A stretch of 64,000 nt of DNA from Niastella populi (lineage in GTDB: Bacteria; Bacteroidota; Bacteroidia; Chitinophagales; Chitinophagaceae), in assembly GCF_002078015.1 (NCBI RefSeq), contig NZ_LWBP01000203.1:21158-85157 (forward strand), read 5' to 3'. Position 1 is the stretch's first letter. Each line of letters starts with the position of its first letter. The notes beneath the pieces were generated by a model that saw nothing but the letters and a program-made list of their open reading frames with translations, had not been told where the DNA came from and ran no database searches. Of this stretch, positions 35,448-44,829 are shown one piece after another. Position numbers and translations under genes: made by a program.

Positions 35448-36098
35448 TCAATCTTTCCACAGAAAGGGGAACAGGATGACTGCCAGCGCAATAACCAGTG
35501 CATCAAGCGCCACCAGCAACAGTATTATCTGGGTAAGACTGGCCTGGATCACATCGGCAAAAGCGGTATTCGACATTTTCATCAGCAACAAAACCTGCGG
35601 AATGATCAGCGGAAAACCCAGTATGGCCATCAGCGCCGCTCCCTGGCGGGCACGGGCGGCAATGGCTGCCAGAAAAGTGAATACCAGGCTCAGACTGCAT
35701 CCGCCAAGGCAAACAAAACCAATGAACCGGAAAGGATTCTGCAGGGGATTGCCCATCAGCAATTGAAACAACAACAGGCTCACGATGCTCATGAGGATCA
35801 TTAAGCCGGCATTGAACAGTAATTTGGATAGAATAAAATCGCGGGCGCCGGCAACGGTATAAAAATATAACATGCGGCCCTGGCTTTCCTGCAAAAAACT
35901 TTTGGCTACCGCATTCACACAAATGAATAACTGTATCATCCAGAACAAACCGTTCCACACTTTTTCTTCAGGCTGGCCCATGGCCAGGTATAGAACAAAG
36001 ATGGTCGACGCTACATACAATACGATCCCGTAGAACGTGTATTGTTGCCTTATTTCAAGCAGCAGGTCTTTCTTTATAAGTGCAAGAATGTGATTCAA
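35448..36098 (-). CDS. ccmB: Heme ABC exporter membrane protein CcmB
   Basis: 216 aa with six predicted membrane helices. The N-terminus LIKKDLLLEIRQQYTFYGI and FQLLMGNPLQ are family features. CcmB is the membrane part of the CcmAB ATPase that releases holo-CcmE. The gene begins the ccmB-ccmC-ccmD order; ccmA is not in the window, so the ATPase must be encoded elsewhere. The 167-bp gap to ccmC holds a repeat array. Confidence 0.9.
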   Translation of the reverse strand: MNHILALIKKDLLLEIRQQYTFYGIVLYVASTIFVLYLAMGQPEEKVWNGLFWMIQLFICVNAVAKSFLQESQGRMLYFYTVAGARDFILSKLLFNAGLMILMSIVSLLLFQLLMGNPLQNPFRFIGFVCLGGCSLSLVFTFLAAIAARARQGAALMAILGFPLIIPQVLLLMKMSNTAFADVIQASLTQIILLLVALDALVIALAVILFPFLWKD

Positions 36099-36138
36099 AG
36101 ATTGTGTTTTTGATTTGTTTGCCCATACATAGAATGGA

Positions 36139-36232
36139 CTGTTTATGGTTTGTGGTTTATCGTTTGTGGTTCTAATTTCCCAGACTCACTATATCCTTAT
36201 GCCTCGTTGCCCTGTTGCCTTTATGCCTTTTC
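36139..36232. repeat. Arrays of families H and G between tdk and ccmB
   Basis: 36139-36175 holds TGGTTTG-TGGTTTA-TCGTTTG-TGG words. 36198-36230 reads TATGCCTC-GTTGCCCT-GTTGCCTT, the complement of the 6501-6543 array. Confidence 0.75.
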
Positions 36233-36793
36233 ATAATAACACTTCCGGCACCGGGGTTCGTACAGGTCTTTTTCACCCAGCAGGAACTGCGCACTATTGT
36301 GCTGTTGCCTGCGGTACGAATAATTGGCAATATGGCCGCATTTTACGCAAATGGCATGCAGCTTGGTTATATAATCGGCTTTGGCTAACAGAAAGGGTAT
36401 TTGTCCAAACGGTTTTCCGGTAAAATCCATATCGAGCCCCGCCACTATTACGCGTATGCCTTTTAATGCCAGCTGATCGCAAACCTCGGGCAGCTGATCG
36501 TCGAAGAACTGCGCTTCGTCAATACCAATTACGTCGGCTTCGCCGTGCAATAATAATATGGTTTGGGAGTTATCAATAGGAGAGCTCAGAATGGCGTTTG
36601 TATCGTGTGATACGATGTTCTGAACATCATACCGCACATCCAGCTTCGGCTTAAAGATTTCTACCCGCAGGTTGGCGATCTTTGCCCGTTTTAGTCTCCG
36701 GATCAGTTCCTCCGTTTTTCCGGAAAACATAGACCCGCAAATTACTTCAATACTGCCCCGGCGTTCACCCGATATATTAGGTTCTATAAACAT
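36221..36793 (-). CDS. tdk: Thymidine kinase
   Basis: 190 aa from ATG 36791-36793 ([13 protein letters not shown]). The P-loop GSMFSGKT is at residues 20-27 and the Walker B / acid region is [11 protein letters not shown]. The zinc-binding lasso has CVKCGH and CRKCYYEKA. It phosphorylates thymidine with ATP in salvage. The length matches type II thymidine kinases. The longer frame upstream is not used because the divergent gene and its promoter region start there. The gene is divergent from the conserved protein at 36866, 72 bp away. Confidence 0.94.
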   Translation of the reverse strand: MFIEPNISGERRGSIEVICGSMFSGKTEELIRRLKRAKIANLRVEIFKPKLDVRYDVQNIVSHDTNAILSSPIDNSQTILLLHGEADVIGIDEAQFFDDQLPEVCDQLALKGIRVIVAGLDMDFTGKPFGQIPFLLAKADYITKLHAICVKCGHIANYSYRRQQHNSAQFLLGEKDLYEPRCRKCYYEKA

Positions 36794-36865
36794 GTTAACG
36801 GAAATAGGTACAATAATTGTTAACTTTAGCAATTAACTCTAACCATAAAAAAGTACCCGCTTATT

Positions 36866-37714
36866 ATGGAACGTTTAGCACAACTTATTGGCAAATTAAA
36901 TGAACAATTTGCACAAAACGCCGATCCGTTTCAACTATTAGTTACTACCCAATTAATTGAAACAGAATTGGTACAGATGTCTACGTCCACACATCGAACT
37001 GTTCACACCTCAAAAGTGGCAGTTATGATGCCTGCGGCTACGGCGGCTAATGGTCATGGCTATCAGCACAATCGACATATAAAGGAAGAGGTAACTACCC
37101 AAACACCTGCCAAAGTGGTAAATAAGCCCGTTGTGGCGGAAGCTCCGCCTGCAGCAGAGGTTGAGGCGCCCCCGGTTGTTGTAGAAGCTCCTCCTGTTGT
37201 GGTTGAAAAGGCGCCGGAAACAGAACCGGCCGTTGTAACTTCCCCGGTAGTTGAAGTGAATGGCATTAATGGGCATGTGGAAAAAAATGGAAATGGCCAC
37301 CATGTAGAACATACGGAAAACAATGGTTGGAATATCGATCCTTTGCGTGAAATTCCTACGCTGGCCCATCAGCAGGCGGTAAAAGAACTTAACGAGGTGA
37401 TGGCTTCAAAAGAAGCTTCCCTTAATGAAAAGTTAAAAGCTGAAGTAAAAGAAGTGGCTCACGTGCTCAATGATGCGCCTGTACGCGACCTGCGCAGGGC
37501 CATTGGCATAAACGACCGTTTTGTTTTTATCAGCGAACTTTTCCGCAACGACGAAGTAATGTACGAACGCAGTATAAAGACCATCAACAGTTTTCGCATA
37601 CTACCCGAAGCCCAGTACTGGATCGAAAGGGAGTTGAAGGTAAAACTGGGTTGGGATGAAAACAAAGAAAGCACCCGCCACTTTTATCAACTGGTTAAAA
37701 GACGGTTCTCCTGA
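36866..37714 (+). CDS. Conserved Bacteroidota protein of unknown function
   Basis: 282 aa. Three parts are visible. Residues 1-45 (MERLAQLIGKLNEQFAQN) form an N-terminal helical domain. Residues 60-155 are a low-complexity linker rich in Pro/Val/Glu, then Asn/Gly/His (NGHVEKNGNGHHVEHTENNG). Residues 190-282 form a well-formed C-terminal domain: DLRRAIGINDRFVFISELFR and NDEVMYERSIKTINSF then EAQYWIERELKVKLGW. It has no signal peptide and is cytoplasmic. I know this C-terminal pattern as a conserved hypothetical and do not know its function. The last 28 bp overlap the convergent Kdo transferase gene. Confidence 0.8.
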   Translation: MERLAQLIGKLNEQFAQNADPFQLLVTTQLIETELVQMSTSTHRTVHTSKVAVMMPAATAANGHGYQHNRHIKEEVTTQTPAKVVNKPVVAEAPPAAEVEAPPVVVEAPPVVVEKAPETEPAVVTSPVVEVNGINGHVEKNGNGHHVEHTENNGWNIDPLREIPTLAHQQAVKELNEVMASKEASLNEKLKAEVKEVAHVLNDAPVRDLRRAIGINDRFVFISELFRNDEVMYERSIKTINSFRILPEAQYWIERELKVKLGWDENKESTRHFYQLVKRRFS

Positions 37715-39138
37715 ATGTACTGCATCACACTGTTTGTTGCTCCTTTATTATTATATACATAGTTACGGGCCGCCTCACAGCTTTTCTGCCAGGCGCTCGT
37801 ATCTTCTATTAAGTGAGTAAAGACTTTTTCCAGTTCAAGGGCGGTATCGATAACCCAGCCGCCTCCCTGTTCAACCAGTTCAACCGCTTCAATGTATTTA
37901 TCGTATACGGGCCCGAATACTACCGGTTTGCCATAAACCGCAGCTTCCAGCACATTATGTACGCCATCATCGCCAAAACCACCGCCCACATAGGTTATAG
38001 TGGCGTATTTGTACAGTTTCGATAACATGCCAATATTGTCGATGATCAGCACATTGGGCTTTTGCGCGCTGCTTTCTGGCTGCCGGTTGCGGGGCACGGG
38101 CCTTGGCGCCTCGGGGTTGTCGGGCAGCCGCGAAAAGCGCACGGTATGTTTGAATAACTTCTCTATCTCCTTCAGGTGATCTTCATTTATTTCATGCGGG
38201 GCTATAATGAATTTTATTTCCGGATGCGTATTGGCATAATGGTCCATCTCTTCTTCATCTTCGGGCCAGGTGCTGCCGGCAACGACCACAACGCTATTGC
38301 CGCAAAAATGGGCTATCTTATCTATGGGCTGAAATTGTTCGGCTATCTGCACCACCCGGTCGAACCGCGTATCACCGCTAATGGTTACGTTGTTGTTGAA
38401 CCCGATAGTGCCCAGTAATTGTTTTGATCTTGGAGTTTGAACAAACAGGTGATTAAAGCTCTCCAGCATATACCAGTGCAGGCGGCCATACCATTTGAAG
38501 AAAGGCTGATCCTGCCGGAAAATGCCCGATACCAGCAACAGGGGTATTTGTTTTTTCTTCAGTTCGGTGAGATAATAGAACCAGTATTCATACTTGATCC
38601 AGATAACCAGGCTGGGTTGAACCAGGCTTATGAATTTACGGGCATTGGCTTTTGAATCCATCGGCAGGTACATCACATAATCGGCGCCGGAGTTGTTTTT
38701 TCGTACTTCATAACCGCTGGGGGAGAAGAAGGTAAGCAGGATCTTTGCCTGTGGATATTGTTGCCTGATGGCTTCCATTACCGGCCGGCCCTGTTCAAAT
38801 TCGCCAAGCGAAGAGCAGTGCATCCAAACCAGTGGTGAATGGTCAATGGTCAATGCTTGCGCGTCAGTAGCATCGCGAAGGCGGGATGAATTGGTCTCAT
38901 CCTGTTTCTGCTCGCCGGTTTCAGCGCCTGCCTTGCCGCGTTTTGGCGCTATTACCACTTTCTGCGATCTGTTCGCAGCAGGCCCTGCCGTTTGCCGATT
39001 GCCGATTGCCGATTGTATTTCTTCCCAAATATGCAGCCGCCCTTCACGCCATTTACGGGCCTTGGGGTTCCATAGTGATGTAATACGGATACCTACAGAA
39101 TATAGAAACAAAAAGATATTGTAAATGAACAGGTGCAC
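37687..39138 (-). CDS. waaA: 3-deoxy-D-manno-octulosonic acid transferase (Kdo transferase) with repeat-derived insertion
   Basis: 483 aa. The enzyme adds Kdo to lipid IVA during lipopolysaccharide core synthesis at the inner membrane. An N-terminal membrane anchor (1-20) is followed by WNPKARKWREGR. The typical start of the GT-B fold, WMHCSSLGEFEQGRPV, comes only at residue 105. Between them residues 42-103 form a polar stretch (IQSAIGNRQTAG ... ALTIDHSPL) not seen in the family, encoded by repeat-like DNA at 38831-39017. The C-terminal domain has TYVGGGFGDDGVHNVLEAAVYG and PVVFGP. The length is about 60 residues above the usual 420. Whether the insertion is tolerated in the protein is unknown. 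Confidence 0.9.
   Translation of the reverse strand: MHLFIYNIFLFLYSVGIRITSLWNPKARKWREGRLHIWEEIQSAIGNRQTAGPAANRSQKVVIAPKRGKAGAETGEQKQDETNSSRLRDATDAQALTIDHSPLVWMHCSSLGEFEQGRPVMEAIRQQYPQAKILLTFFSPSGYEVRKNNSGADYVMYLPMDSKANARKFISLVQPSLVIWIKYEYWFYYLTELKKKQIPLLLVSGIFRQDQPFFKWYGRLHWYMLESFNHLFVQTPRSKQLLGTIGFNNNVTISGDTRFDRVVQIAEQFQPIDKIAHFCGNSVVVVAGSTWPEDEEEMDHYANTHPEIKFIIAPHEINEDHLKEIEKLFKHTVRFSRLPDNPEAPRPVPRNRQPESSAQKPNVLIIDNIGMLSKLYKYATITYVGGGFGDDGVHNVLEAAVYGKPVVFGPVYDKYIEAVELVEQGGGWVIDTALELEKVFTHLIEDTSAWQKSCEAARNYVYNNKGATNSVMQYIQENRLLTS
38831..39017. repeat. Heptamer element (families E and F) inside the Kdo transferase gene
   Basis: 38832-38856 reads GTGGTGA-ATGGTCA-ATGGTCA-ATG; 38990-39015 reads TTGCCGA-TTGCCGA-TTGCCGA-TTG. 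The two arms enclose a GC-rich core with CGCGAAGGCGGGATG and CTTGCCGCGTTTTGGCGC. The element is about 187 bp and keeps the reading frame, adding about 62 codons to the gene. Confidence 0.75.
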
Positions 39139-39370
39139 GGTAATAAATTGAATTCAAAAAAAACAAATGTCGTTTTTATAACGAGAATTGTCAAATAGCG
39201 CAAATTAGCGGTTTAAAATATGTTTTTATTGTGTGTTTAATGCATCATTTTTACCTGCCGCAATTTGCCGGTATTTGATGTTGCAACCGGCGGGCACCGG
39301 TTTTACACCACAAAATATTTAAATATGGTTGTTGTGCATGGGTTTTGGGGTGCAGTGCTGACTTATCCGC

Positions 39371-39401
39371 TTGCTAACACCATTTTTTTACTGTACGTTT
39401 G
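39371..39401 (+). promoter_or_regulatory. Promoter of the nucleotide-sugar operon
   Basis: TTG (39371-39373), 20 bp, then TACGTTTG (39394-39401) is a good fit to the Bacteroidota -33/-7 promoter. The transcript would start near 39407 and give a leader of about 23 nt to the ATG at 39430, which supports that start codon. Confidence 0.65.
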
Positions 39402-39429
39402 TGCCCGTTTTAATAAAAAAGGAATAGGT

Positions 39430-40563
39430 ATGCAGCCCATACAAATGGTTGATTTAAAGCAGCAATATGCAAAAATCAAATCTGAAGTAGATTTAGCAGT
39501 TCAGGAAGTTATAAACAGTACCGCCTTCATAGCAGGTAAAGCGGTGCAGGACTTTGCTGCCGGGCTGGGTAAATACCTCGATGTTAAACACGTTATCCCC
39601 TGCGCCAACGGTACCGATGCCCTGCAGATAGCTTTAATGGCGCTCGACCTGCAACCGGGCGATGAGGTGATAACCCCTTCTTTTACCTTTATCGCAACAA
39701 CCGAAGTGATCGCCCTGTTGCGATTGACCCCCGTTTTTGTAGAAGTTGATCCAAAAACCTTCTGCATCGATCCTGTTGCTATAGAAAAGGCCATTACGCC
39801 TAAAACAAAAGCAATTATCCCCGTACACTTATACGGCCACGCTGCCAATATGGAAGCCATTATGGAAATAGCCAACCGCCATAACATCCCCGTAATAGAG
39901 GACAATGCGCAGGCTATTGGTGGCGATATTCAGTTGAGCAATGGAACCGTAAAGAAAACAGGCACACTGGGTACAATTGGAACCACATCTTTTTTCCCTT
40001 CGAAGAACCTGGGTTGCTTTGGAGATGGCGGCGCTATTTTTACCAACGACGATGCGTTGGCTGTAGCTCTTAAAATGATAGCCAATCATGGTGGTGCTAA
40101 AAGATATTACCACGATCGCGTTGGCTGTAACAGCCGGCTCGATACCATACAGGCCGCCGTTCTTAACGTAAAGCTCCCTCATTTGGATGAATATATTGCG
40201 GCACGTCGCAGCGCAGCTGATTTTTACGATAAGGCTTTTGCCGGAAATCCAAAGATCACCGTGCCATACAGGGCTTCTTACAGCAACCACGTATTTCATC
40301 AATACACGCTGTTGCTTGAAGGAGTTGACCGCGATGGCCTGAACCAGTTCCTTGCTGGTGAGGGTATCCCGTCTATGATCTATTACCCCGTTCCGGCCCA
40401 TCGCCAGAAAATGTTTGCAACTTTCGGCGGTGCAAATTTCGAGTTGAAAACTACAGACTGGCTTACCGAACGTGTAATATCCCTGCCTATGCATACCGAA
40501 CTGAGTAATGAACAGCTCCAGTTTATTACCAGTAAAGTATTGGAGTTTATTAATAAACAGTAA
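39430..40563 (+). CDS. DegT/DnrJ/EryC1/StrS-family sugar aminotransferase
   Basis: 377 aa from ATG 39430 (MQPIQMVDLKQQYAKI); the frame is open upstream but the promoter lies in between. This PLP enzyme transfers an amino group to a nucleotide-linked keto-sugar. Marks are CANGTDALQIALMAL, DEVITPSFTFIATTEV, VIEDNAQAIGG, SFFPSKNLGCFGDGG (PLP Lys192) and GCNSRLDTIQAAVL. It is nearest to the WbpE/ArnB/WecE group. The neighbouring genes make UDP-glucuronate, UDP-xylose and dTDP-rhamnose, so it probably acts in surface polysaccharide synthesis; the sugar is not identifiable. Confidence 0.9.
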   Translation: MQPIQMVDLKQQYAKIKSEVDLAVQEVINSTAFIAGKAVQDFAAGLGKYLDVKHVIPCANGTDALQIALMALDLQPGDEVITPSFTFIATTEVIALLRLTPVFVEVDPKTFCIDPVAIEKAITPKTKAIIPVHLYGHAANMEAIMEIANRHNIPVIEDNAQAIGGDIQLSNGTVKKTGTLGTIGTTSFFPSKNLGCFGDGGAIFTNDDALAVALKMIANHGGAKRYYHDRVGCNSRLDTIQAAVLNVKLPHLDEYIAARRSAADFYDKAFAGNPKITVPYRASYSNHVFHQYTLLLEGVDRDGLNQFLAGEGIPSMIYYPVPAHRQKMFATFGGANFELKTTDWLTERVISLPMHTELSNEQLQFITSKVLEFINKQ

Positions 40564-40601
40564 CCTTATTTACTAAAGGGCACTATTAAAACATCCTAAA
40601 A

Positions 40602-41930
40602 ATGAAAATTGCTGTAGTAGGCACAGGCTACGTTGGACTGGTAACCGGAACCTGTTTTGCCGAAACTGGTAATGATGTTACCTGCGTAGATATCGATAAA
40701 AAGAAGGTTGAAAAACTTTCTTCCGGCCAGATCACTATTTATGAGCCAGGCCTTGAAAAATTGTTCTTACGTAATGTAAAGGAAGAGCGCCTGCGCTTTA
40801 CCACCAGTTTGTATGAGGGCGTAAAAGATGCCGAGATCGTTTTTCTCGCGTTGCCTACACCGCCCGGTGAAGACGGCAGTGCTGATCTTAAATATATTCT
40901 TGGTGTTGCCAAAGACCTGGGCGAACTGATGACCGACTATAAAGTGATCGTTGATAAAAGCACCGTTCCCGTAGGTACCGCCGAAAAAGTATATACCGCA
41001 ATTGCCAAAACCTATGTGGGCGATTTCGATGTGGTTTCAAACCCCGAATTCTTACGTGAAGGGGTTGCTGTTGACGATTTTATGAAACCCGACCGCGTGG
41101 TTATCGGCGCTTCTTCTGAAAGAGCCCGCAAGGTAATGGGTGAACTGTATGCTCCGTTCGTACGTTCAGGCAACCCTGTTATTTATATGGATGTTCGCTC
41201 TGCCGAGCTTACCAAATATGCCGCCAACTCATTCCTGGCAACCAAGATCTCCTTTATGAATGAGGTTGCCCAGTTGTGCGAACGGCTCGGCGCCGATGTT
41301 GACATGGTGCGCAGAGGTATCGGCAGCGACGAACGCATTGGCAAACGCTTCCTGTTCCCGGGCATCGGGTATGGCGGAAGCTGTTTCCCCAAAGACGTGC
41401 AGGCACTGGTAAAATCCTCGAATGAAGCAGGATACGATTTCCAGATCCTGAATGCCGTTATGGATGTGAATGAAAAACAAAAGCTGCACCTGCTCCCCAA
41501 AATAAAAAGATATTTCAAAGACAACCTGAAAGGAAAACGTTTTGCATTGTGGGGGCTGGCCTTCAAACCTAATACCGACGATATTCGCGAGGCTCCGGCT
41601 TTATATATCATCGACGAGCTGGTAAAGGAAGGAGCGCTTGTTTGTGCGTATGACCCCGAAGCAATGAATAACGTACGTGCACTGGTAGGCAATAAAATTG
41701 AATATGCCGAAAGTCAGTACGATTGCCTGTATGGCGCCGACGCACTCATTATCGCCACCGAATGGAATGAGTTCCGTACGCCGAACTTCCTGAAAATTGT
41801 AACTGCGTTAAAGAATAAAGTGATCTTCGATGGCCGCAACCTGTTTGAAGCAGACGCCATTAAAGAATTAGGATTTTATTATGAAAGTGTGGGCCGTGCT
41901 GTAGCTGATCCGGCAGATAAACATAAATAA
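40602..41930 (+). CDS. ugd: UDP-glucose 6-dehydrogenase
   Basis: 442 aa. It oxidises UDP-glucose twice to UDP-glucuronate with NAD. The Rossmann motif [10 protein letters not shown] is at residues 7-16 and [10 protein letters not shown] and [14 protein letters not shown] are the usual signatures. The catalytic Cys lies in [30 protein letters not shown] marks the C-terminal domain. The gene follows the aminotransferase by 38 bp and the product is the substrate of the next enzyme in the operon. Confidence 0.96.
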   Translation: MKIAVVGTGYVGLVTGTCFAETGNDVTCVDIDKKKVEKLSSGQITIYEPGLEKLFLRNVKEERLRFTTSLYEGVKDAEIVFLALPTPPGEDGSADLKYILGVAKDLGELMTDYKVIVDKSTVPVGTAEKVYTAIAKTYVGDFDVVSNPEFLREGVAVDDFMKPDRVVIGASSERARKVMGELYAPFVRSGNPVIYMDVRSAELTKYAANSFLATKISFMNEVAQLCERLGADVDMVRRGIGSDERIGKRFLFPGIGYGGSCFPKDVQALVKSSNEAGYDFQILNAVMDVNEKQKLHLLPKIKRYFKDNLKGKRFALWGLAFKPNTDDIREAPALYIIDELVKEGALVCAYDPEAMNNVRALVGNKIEYAESQYDCLYGADALIIATEWNEFRTPNFLKIVTALKNKVIFDGRNLFEADAIKELGFYYESVGRAVADPADKHK

Positions 41931-41944
41931 ACAACCTTTTTCCC

Positions 41945-42928
41945 ATGTCAAAGAAAAGAGTACTTATTACCGGAGCTGCCGGTTTCCTTGGTTCACACTT
42001 ATGCGACCGCTTTATAAAAGAAGGTTTCCATGTTATTGGTATGGACAACCTCATCACCGGCGATCTGCGCAATATTGAACATTTGTTCAAGCTGGAGCAT
42101 TTTGAATTCTATCATCACGATGTATCGAAATTCATTCATGTTCCCGGCGAACTGCACTATATCTTACACTTTGCTTCACCCGCCAGTCCTATCGATTATC
42201 TGAAGATCCCTATTCAAACCCTGAAAGTGGGATCGTTGGGTACCCATAACTGCCTTGGGTTGGCAAAAGCGAAAAATGCCCGTATTCTGGTTGCATCCAC
42301 TTCCGAGATCTATGGCGATCCGCTGGTGCACCCGCAAAATGAAGAGTACTGGGGTAATGTAAACCCGGTTGGTCCACGCGGCGTATACGACGAGGCCAAA
42401 CGTTTTCAGGAAGCGATGACCATGGCCTATCATACATTCCATGGCGTTGAAACCCGTATTGTACGTATCTTCAATACATACGGCCCGCGCATGCGGTTGA
42501 ACGACGGCCGCGCCCTGCCGGCATTTATTGGCCAGGCCTTACGTGGTGAAGACCTGACAGTATTTGGCGACGGTTCACAAACACGCAGTTTTTGTTTTGT
42601 AGATGATCTTATTGAGGGTATATACCGTTTGCTGATGAGCGATTATGCCCAGCCGGTGAATGTGGGCAACCCCGATGAAATTTCACTGAAAGATTTTGCC
42701 GAAGAGATCATTGCGCTTACCGCCACTACACAACAGATCGTATATAAACCGTTGCCTGTTGATGATCCAAAACAACGGCAGCCCGATATTACCCGGGCAA
42801 AAGAAGTACTTGGCTGGTCGCCCAAAGTAAGCCGTAAAGACGGGTTGAAAGTGACGTACGAGTATTTTAAATCCTTGCCTAAAGAAGAATGGTTCAAACA
42901 GCCAAAAGAGTTTGTGGCTAAGAAATAG
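41945..42928 (+). CDS. UDP-glucuronate decarboxylase (UDP-xylose synthase)
   Basis: 327 aa. It is an extended-SDR enzyme: [10 protein letters not shown] binds NAD at residues 10-19, STSEIYGDP and YDEAKR (the YxxxK pair) form the active site, and [14 protein letters not shown] is the UXS signature. It converts UDP-glucuronate to UDP-xylose with release of CO2. It starts 14 bp after ugd, fitting a two-step UDP-glucose to UDP-xylose route. A UDP-apiose or epimerase role is less likely given the close match to UXS. Confidence 0.92.
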   Translation: MSKKRVLITGAAGFLGSHLCDRFIKEGFHVIGMDNLITGDLRNIEHLFKLEHFEFYHHDVSKFIHVPGELHYILHFASPASPIDYLKIPIQTLKVGSLGTHNCLGLAKAKNARILVASTSEIYGDPLVHPQNEEYWGNVNPVGPRGVYDEAKRFQEAMTMAYHTFHGVETRIVRIFNTYGPRMRLNDGRALPAFIGQALRGEDLTVFGDGSQTRSFCFVDDLIEGIYRLLMSDYAQPVNVGNPDEISLKDFAEEIIALTATTQQIVYKPLPVDDPKQRQPDITRAKEVLGWSPKVSRKDGLKVTYEYFKSLPKEEWFKQPKEFVAKK

Positions 42929-42934
42929 ATCCCA

Positions 42935-43012
42935 AACGCTAAAAGTCCGACGCTGAACGCTTAACGCAGCAGATTTACTGAGCGTTTTGCGTTCGGCGTT
43001 CAGCATTAATAA
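42935..43012. repeat. Inverted heptamer arms, family K (CGCTGAA-CGCTTAA / GCGTTCG-GCGTTCA)
   Basis: The left arm reads CGCTGAA-CGCTTAA-CGC and the right arm GCGTTTT-GCGTTCG-GCGTTCA-GC. They are complementary over about 16 bp with three mismatches. It fills the 90-bp gap between two genes of the operon. Confidence 0.8.
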
Positions 43013-43018
43013 TATACT

Positions 43019-44092
43019 ATGAGTAAACACACAAGAACGATCATGATCACCGGTGGGGCAGGTTTTATAGGCTCACACGTGGTGCGGTTGTTTGTAAATA
43101 CATACTCATCTTACCTGGTTGTGAATGCCGATGCGTTGACCTATGCCGGCAACCTCGAGAATTTGAAAGATGTTGAAAAAGCAGCCAATTACCGTTTTGA
43201 AAAAGCCGATATCACCGATGCCGCCGCTATAGAAGCTTTATTCGAAAAATATGCATTTGATGCGGTTATTCACCTCGCTGCGGAAAGCCATGTAGACAGA
43301 TCGATCATAGATCCGCTGGCATTTGTAAAAACAAACGTACTGGGTACTGTCAACCTGTTGAATATCGCCCGCAGGTATTGGGCAAACAGCGAAACCAAAA
43401 TGGAAGGAAAACGTTTTATGCACGTTTCAACCGATGAAGTGTATGGTTCACTTGGCGAAGAAGGTTTCTTTACCGAAGAAACCGCTTATGACCCCCGCTC
43501 TCCTTACTCTGCATCCAAAGCATCGTCAGACCATTTTGTAATGGCCTGGTATCATACCTATAAATTGCCGGTGGTAATGAGTAACTGCAGCAATAACTAC
43601 GGTTCTTACCATTTCCCCGAAAAGCTCATTCCTTTAATGATCAACAACATCGTAAATAACAAATCGCTTCCCGTATATGGCAAAGGCGAAAATGTGCGCG
43701 ACTGGCTGTTTGTTGAAGATCATGCCCGCGCCATCGATGTGATCTTTCATAATGGAAGAACGGGCGAGAAGTACAATGTGGGCGGTTTTAACGAGTGGAA
43801 GAATATCGACCTGGTGCATTTGTTATGTAAGATCATGGATGCCAAACTGGGCCGCCCCGAAGGCACTTCGGCCAAACTGATCACCTATGTAACCGACCGC
43901 CCCGGGCATGATATGCGGTATGCCATCGATGCTTCCAAACTGAACAGGGAACTGGGTTGGAAACCTTCACTTCAGTTTGAAGAAGGCCTTGAGAAAACGG
44001 TTGACTGGTACCTCCAAAACGGCGACTGGATAAAACACGTAACTTCGGGCGATTATCAGCATTACTACCAGGAGCAATACGCTAAGAGATAA
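43019..44092 (+). CDS. rfbB: dTDP-glucose 4,6-dehydratase
   Basis: 357 aa. It carries the extended-SDR NAD motif GGAGFIGSHV (residues 11-20), HVSTDEVYGSLG, the YSASKASSDH active-site pair and NCSNNYGSYHFPEKLIPL, the usual RmlB pattern. It makes dTDP-4-keto-6-deoxy-glucose, the second step of dTDP-rhamnose synthesis. It is followed by rfbC and rfbD. RfbA (thymidylyltransferase) is not visible in the window. Gene name rmlB is equivalent. Confidence 0.95.
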   Translation: MSKHTRTIMITGGAGFIGSHVVRLFVNTYSSYLVVNADALTYAGNLENLKDVEKAANYRFEKADITDAAAIEALFEKYAFDAVIHLAAESHVDRSIIDPLAFVKTNVLGTVNLLNIARRYWANSETKMEGKRFMHVSTDEVYGSLGEEGFFTEETAYDPRSPYSASKASSDHFVMAWYHTYKLPVVMSNCSNNYGSYHFPEKLIPLMINNIVNNKSLPVYGKGENVRDWLFVEDHARAIDVIFHNGRTGEKYNVGGFNEWKNIDLVHLLCKIMDAKLGRPEGTSAKLITYVTDRPGHDMRYAIDASKLNRELGWKPSLQFEEGLEKTVDWYLQNGDWIKHVTSGDYQHYYQEQYAKR

Positions 44093-44100
44093 ATACAATT

Positions 44101-44252
44101 TCTGATTTCGGGATTTTGGGATTTCGGGATTTCAAAACATTCGATAATCCCTTTAGTTTCAAAATCAATAAATTTCAAAGCGATAAATACAAGTTTTGAT
44201 TTAGTGGTTTTGAGAACATCTCAAAATCGCTAAATCACAAAATCTCAAAATA
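44101..44252. repeat. Inverted 8-mer arms, family B, in the rfbB-rfbC gap
   Basis: The left arm 44103-44137 (GATTTCGG-GATTTTGG-GATTTCGG-GATTTCAA) and right arm 44214-44252 (TCAAAATC-GCTAAATC-ACAAAATC-TCAAAATA) surround about 75 bp with degenerate copies of the same words (44158-44180). Confidence 0.88.
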
Positions 44253-44259
44253 TATTATA

Positions 44260-44820
44260 GTGCCTTTTATTGAAACAGGAATTCAGGGGCTGTTGGTTTT
44301 TGAACCTGTTGTATTTGACGATAGCCGGGGATTTTTTTACGAAGCATATAATCAAAAGATCTTTGGCGGGGCAGGAATTGAAAACCAGTTTGTACAGGAT
44401 AATCAATCCCGCTCAACCTATGGTGTCATCAGGGGATTGCATTATCAGGTTGCTCCCTTTGTTCAGGCAAAACTAATAAGGGCATTATCAGGTTCCATTC
44501 TCGATGTTGCGGTTGATATCAGAAAAGGCTCGCCCACATTCGGTAAAGTGTTTTCAATTGAACTATCCGAAGCCAATAAAAAGCAGTTATTCCTTCCGGC
44601 CGGTTTCGCGCACGGCTTTTCCGTTTTGAGCGAAGTGGCTGAAGTATTGTACAAATGCGATCAGTTCTACAGCAAGGCCAGTGAACATGGCATTATATAT
44701 AATGATCCCGCTTTGAACATCGACTGGCAGGTGCCTCTCGATAAAGCCATCGTATCGGATAAAGACCTGATGCTTCCTGATTTTGCCCATTGTGTAAACC
44801 CATTTGAATACAAAGGATAA
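44260..44820 (+). CDS. rfbC: dTDP-4-dehydrorhamnose 3,5-epimerase
   Basis: 186 aa, with a GTG start at 44260 (MPFIETGIQGLLVFEP). The cupin-fold signatures are FVQDNQSRSTYGVIRGLHYQ (active-site His), VAVDIRKGSPTFGK and LPAGFAHGFSVLSE. It isomerises dTDP-4-keto-6-deoxyglucose at C3 and C5. It is the third step of dTDP-rhamnose synthesis, between rfbB and rfbD. The start codon lies 7 nt after a repeat array arm, and no Shine-Dalgarno sequence is seen. Confidence 0.95.
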   Translation: MPFIETGIQGLLVFEPVVFDDSRGFFYEAYNQKIFGGAGIENQFVQDNQSRSTYGVIRGLHYQVAPFVQAKLIRALSGSILDVAVDIRKGSPTFGKVFSIELSEANKKQLFLPAGFAHGFSVLSEVAEVLYKCDQFYSKASEHGIIYNDPALNIDWQVPLDKAIVSDKDLMLPDFAHCVNPFEYKG

Positions 44821-44829
44821 TATTGCAGT

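Noticed and set aside
37010..37369. Antisense frame over the Pro/Val/Glu linker
   Set aside because: It exists because the linker codons lack stops on the other strand; composition (Arg/Asn/Phe/His-rich) is not gene-like.
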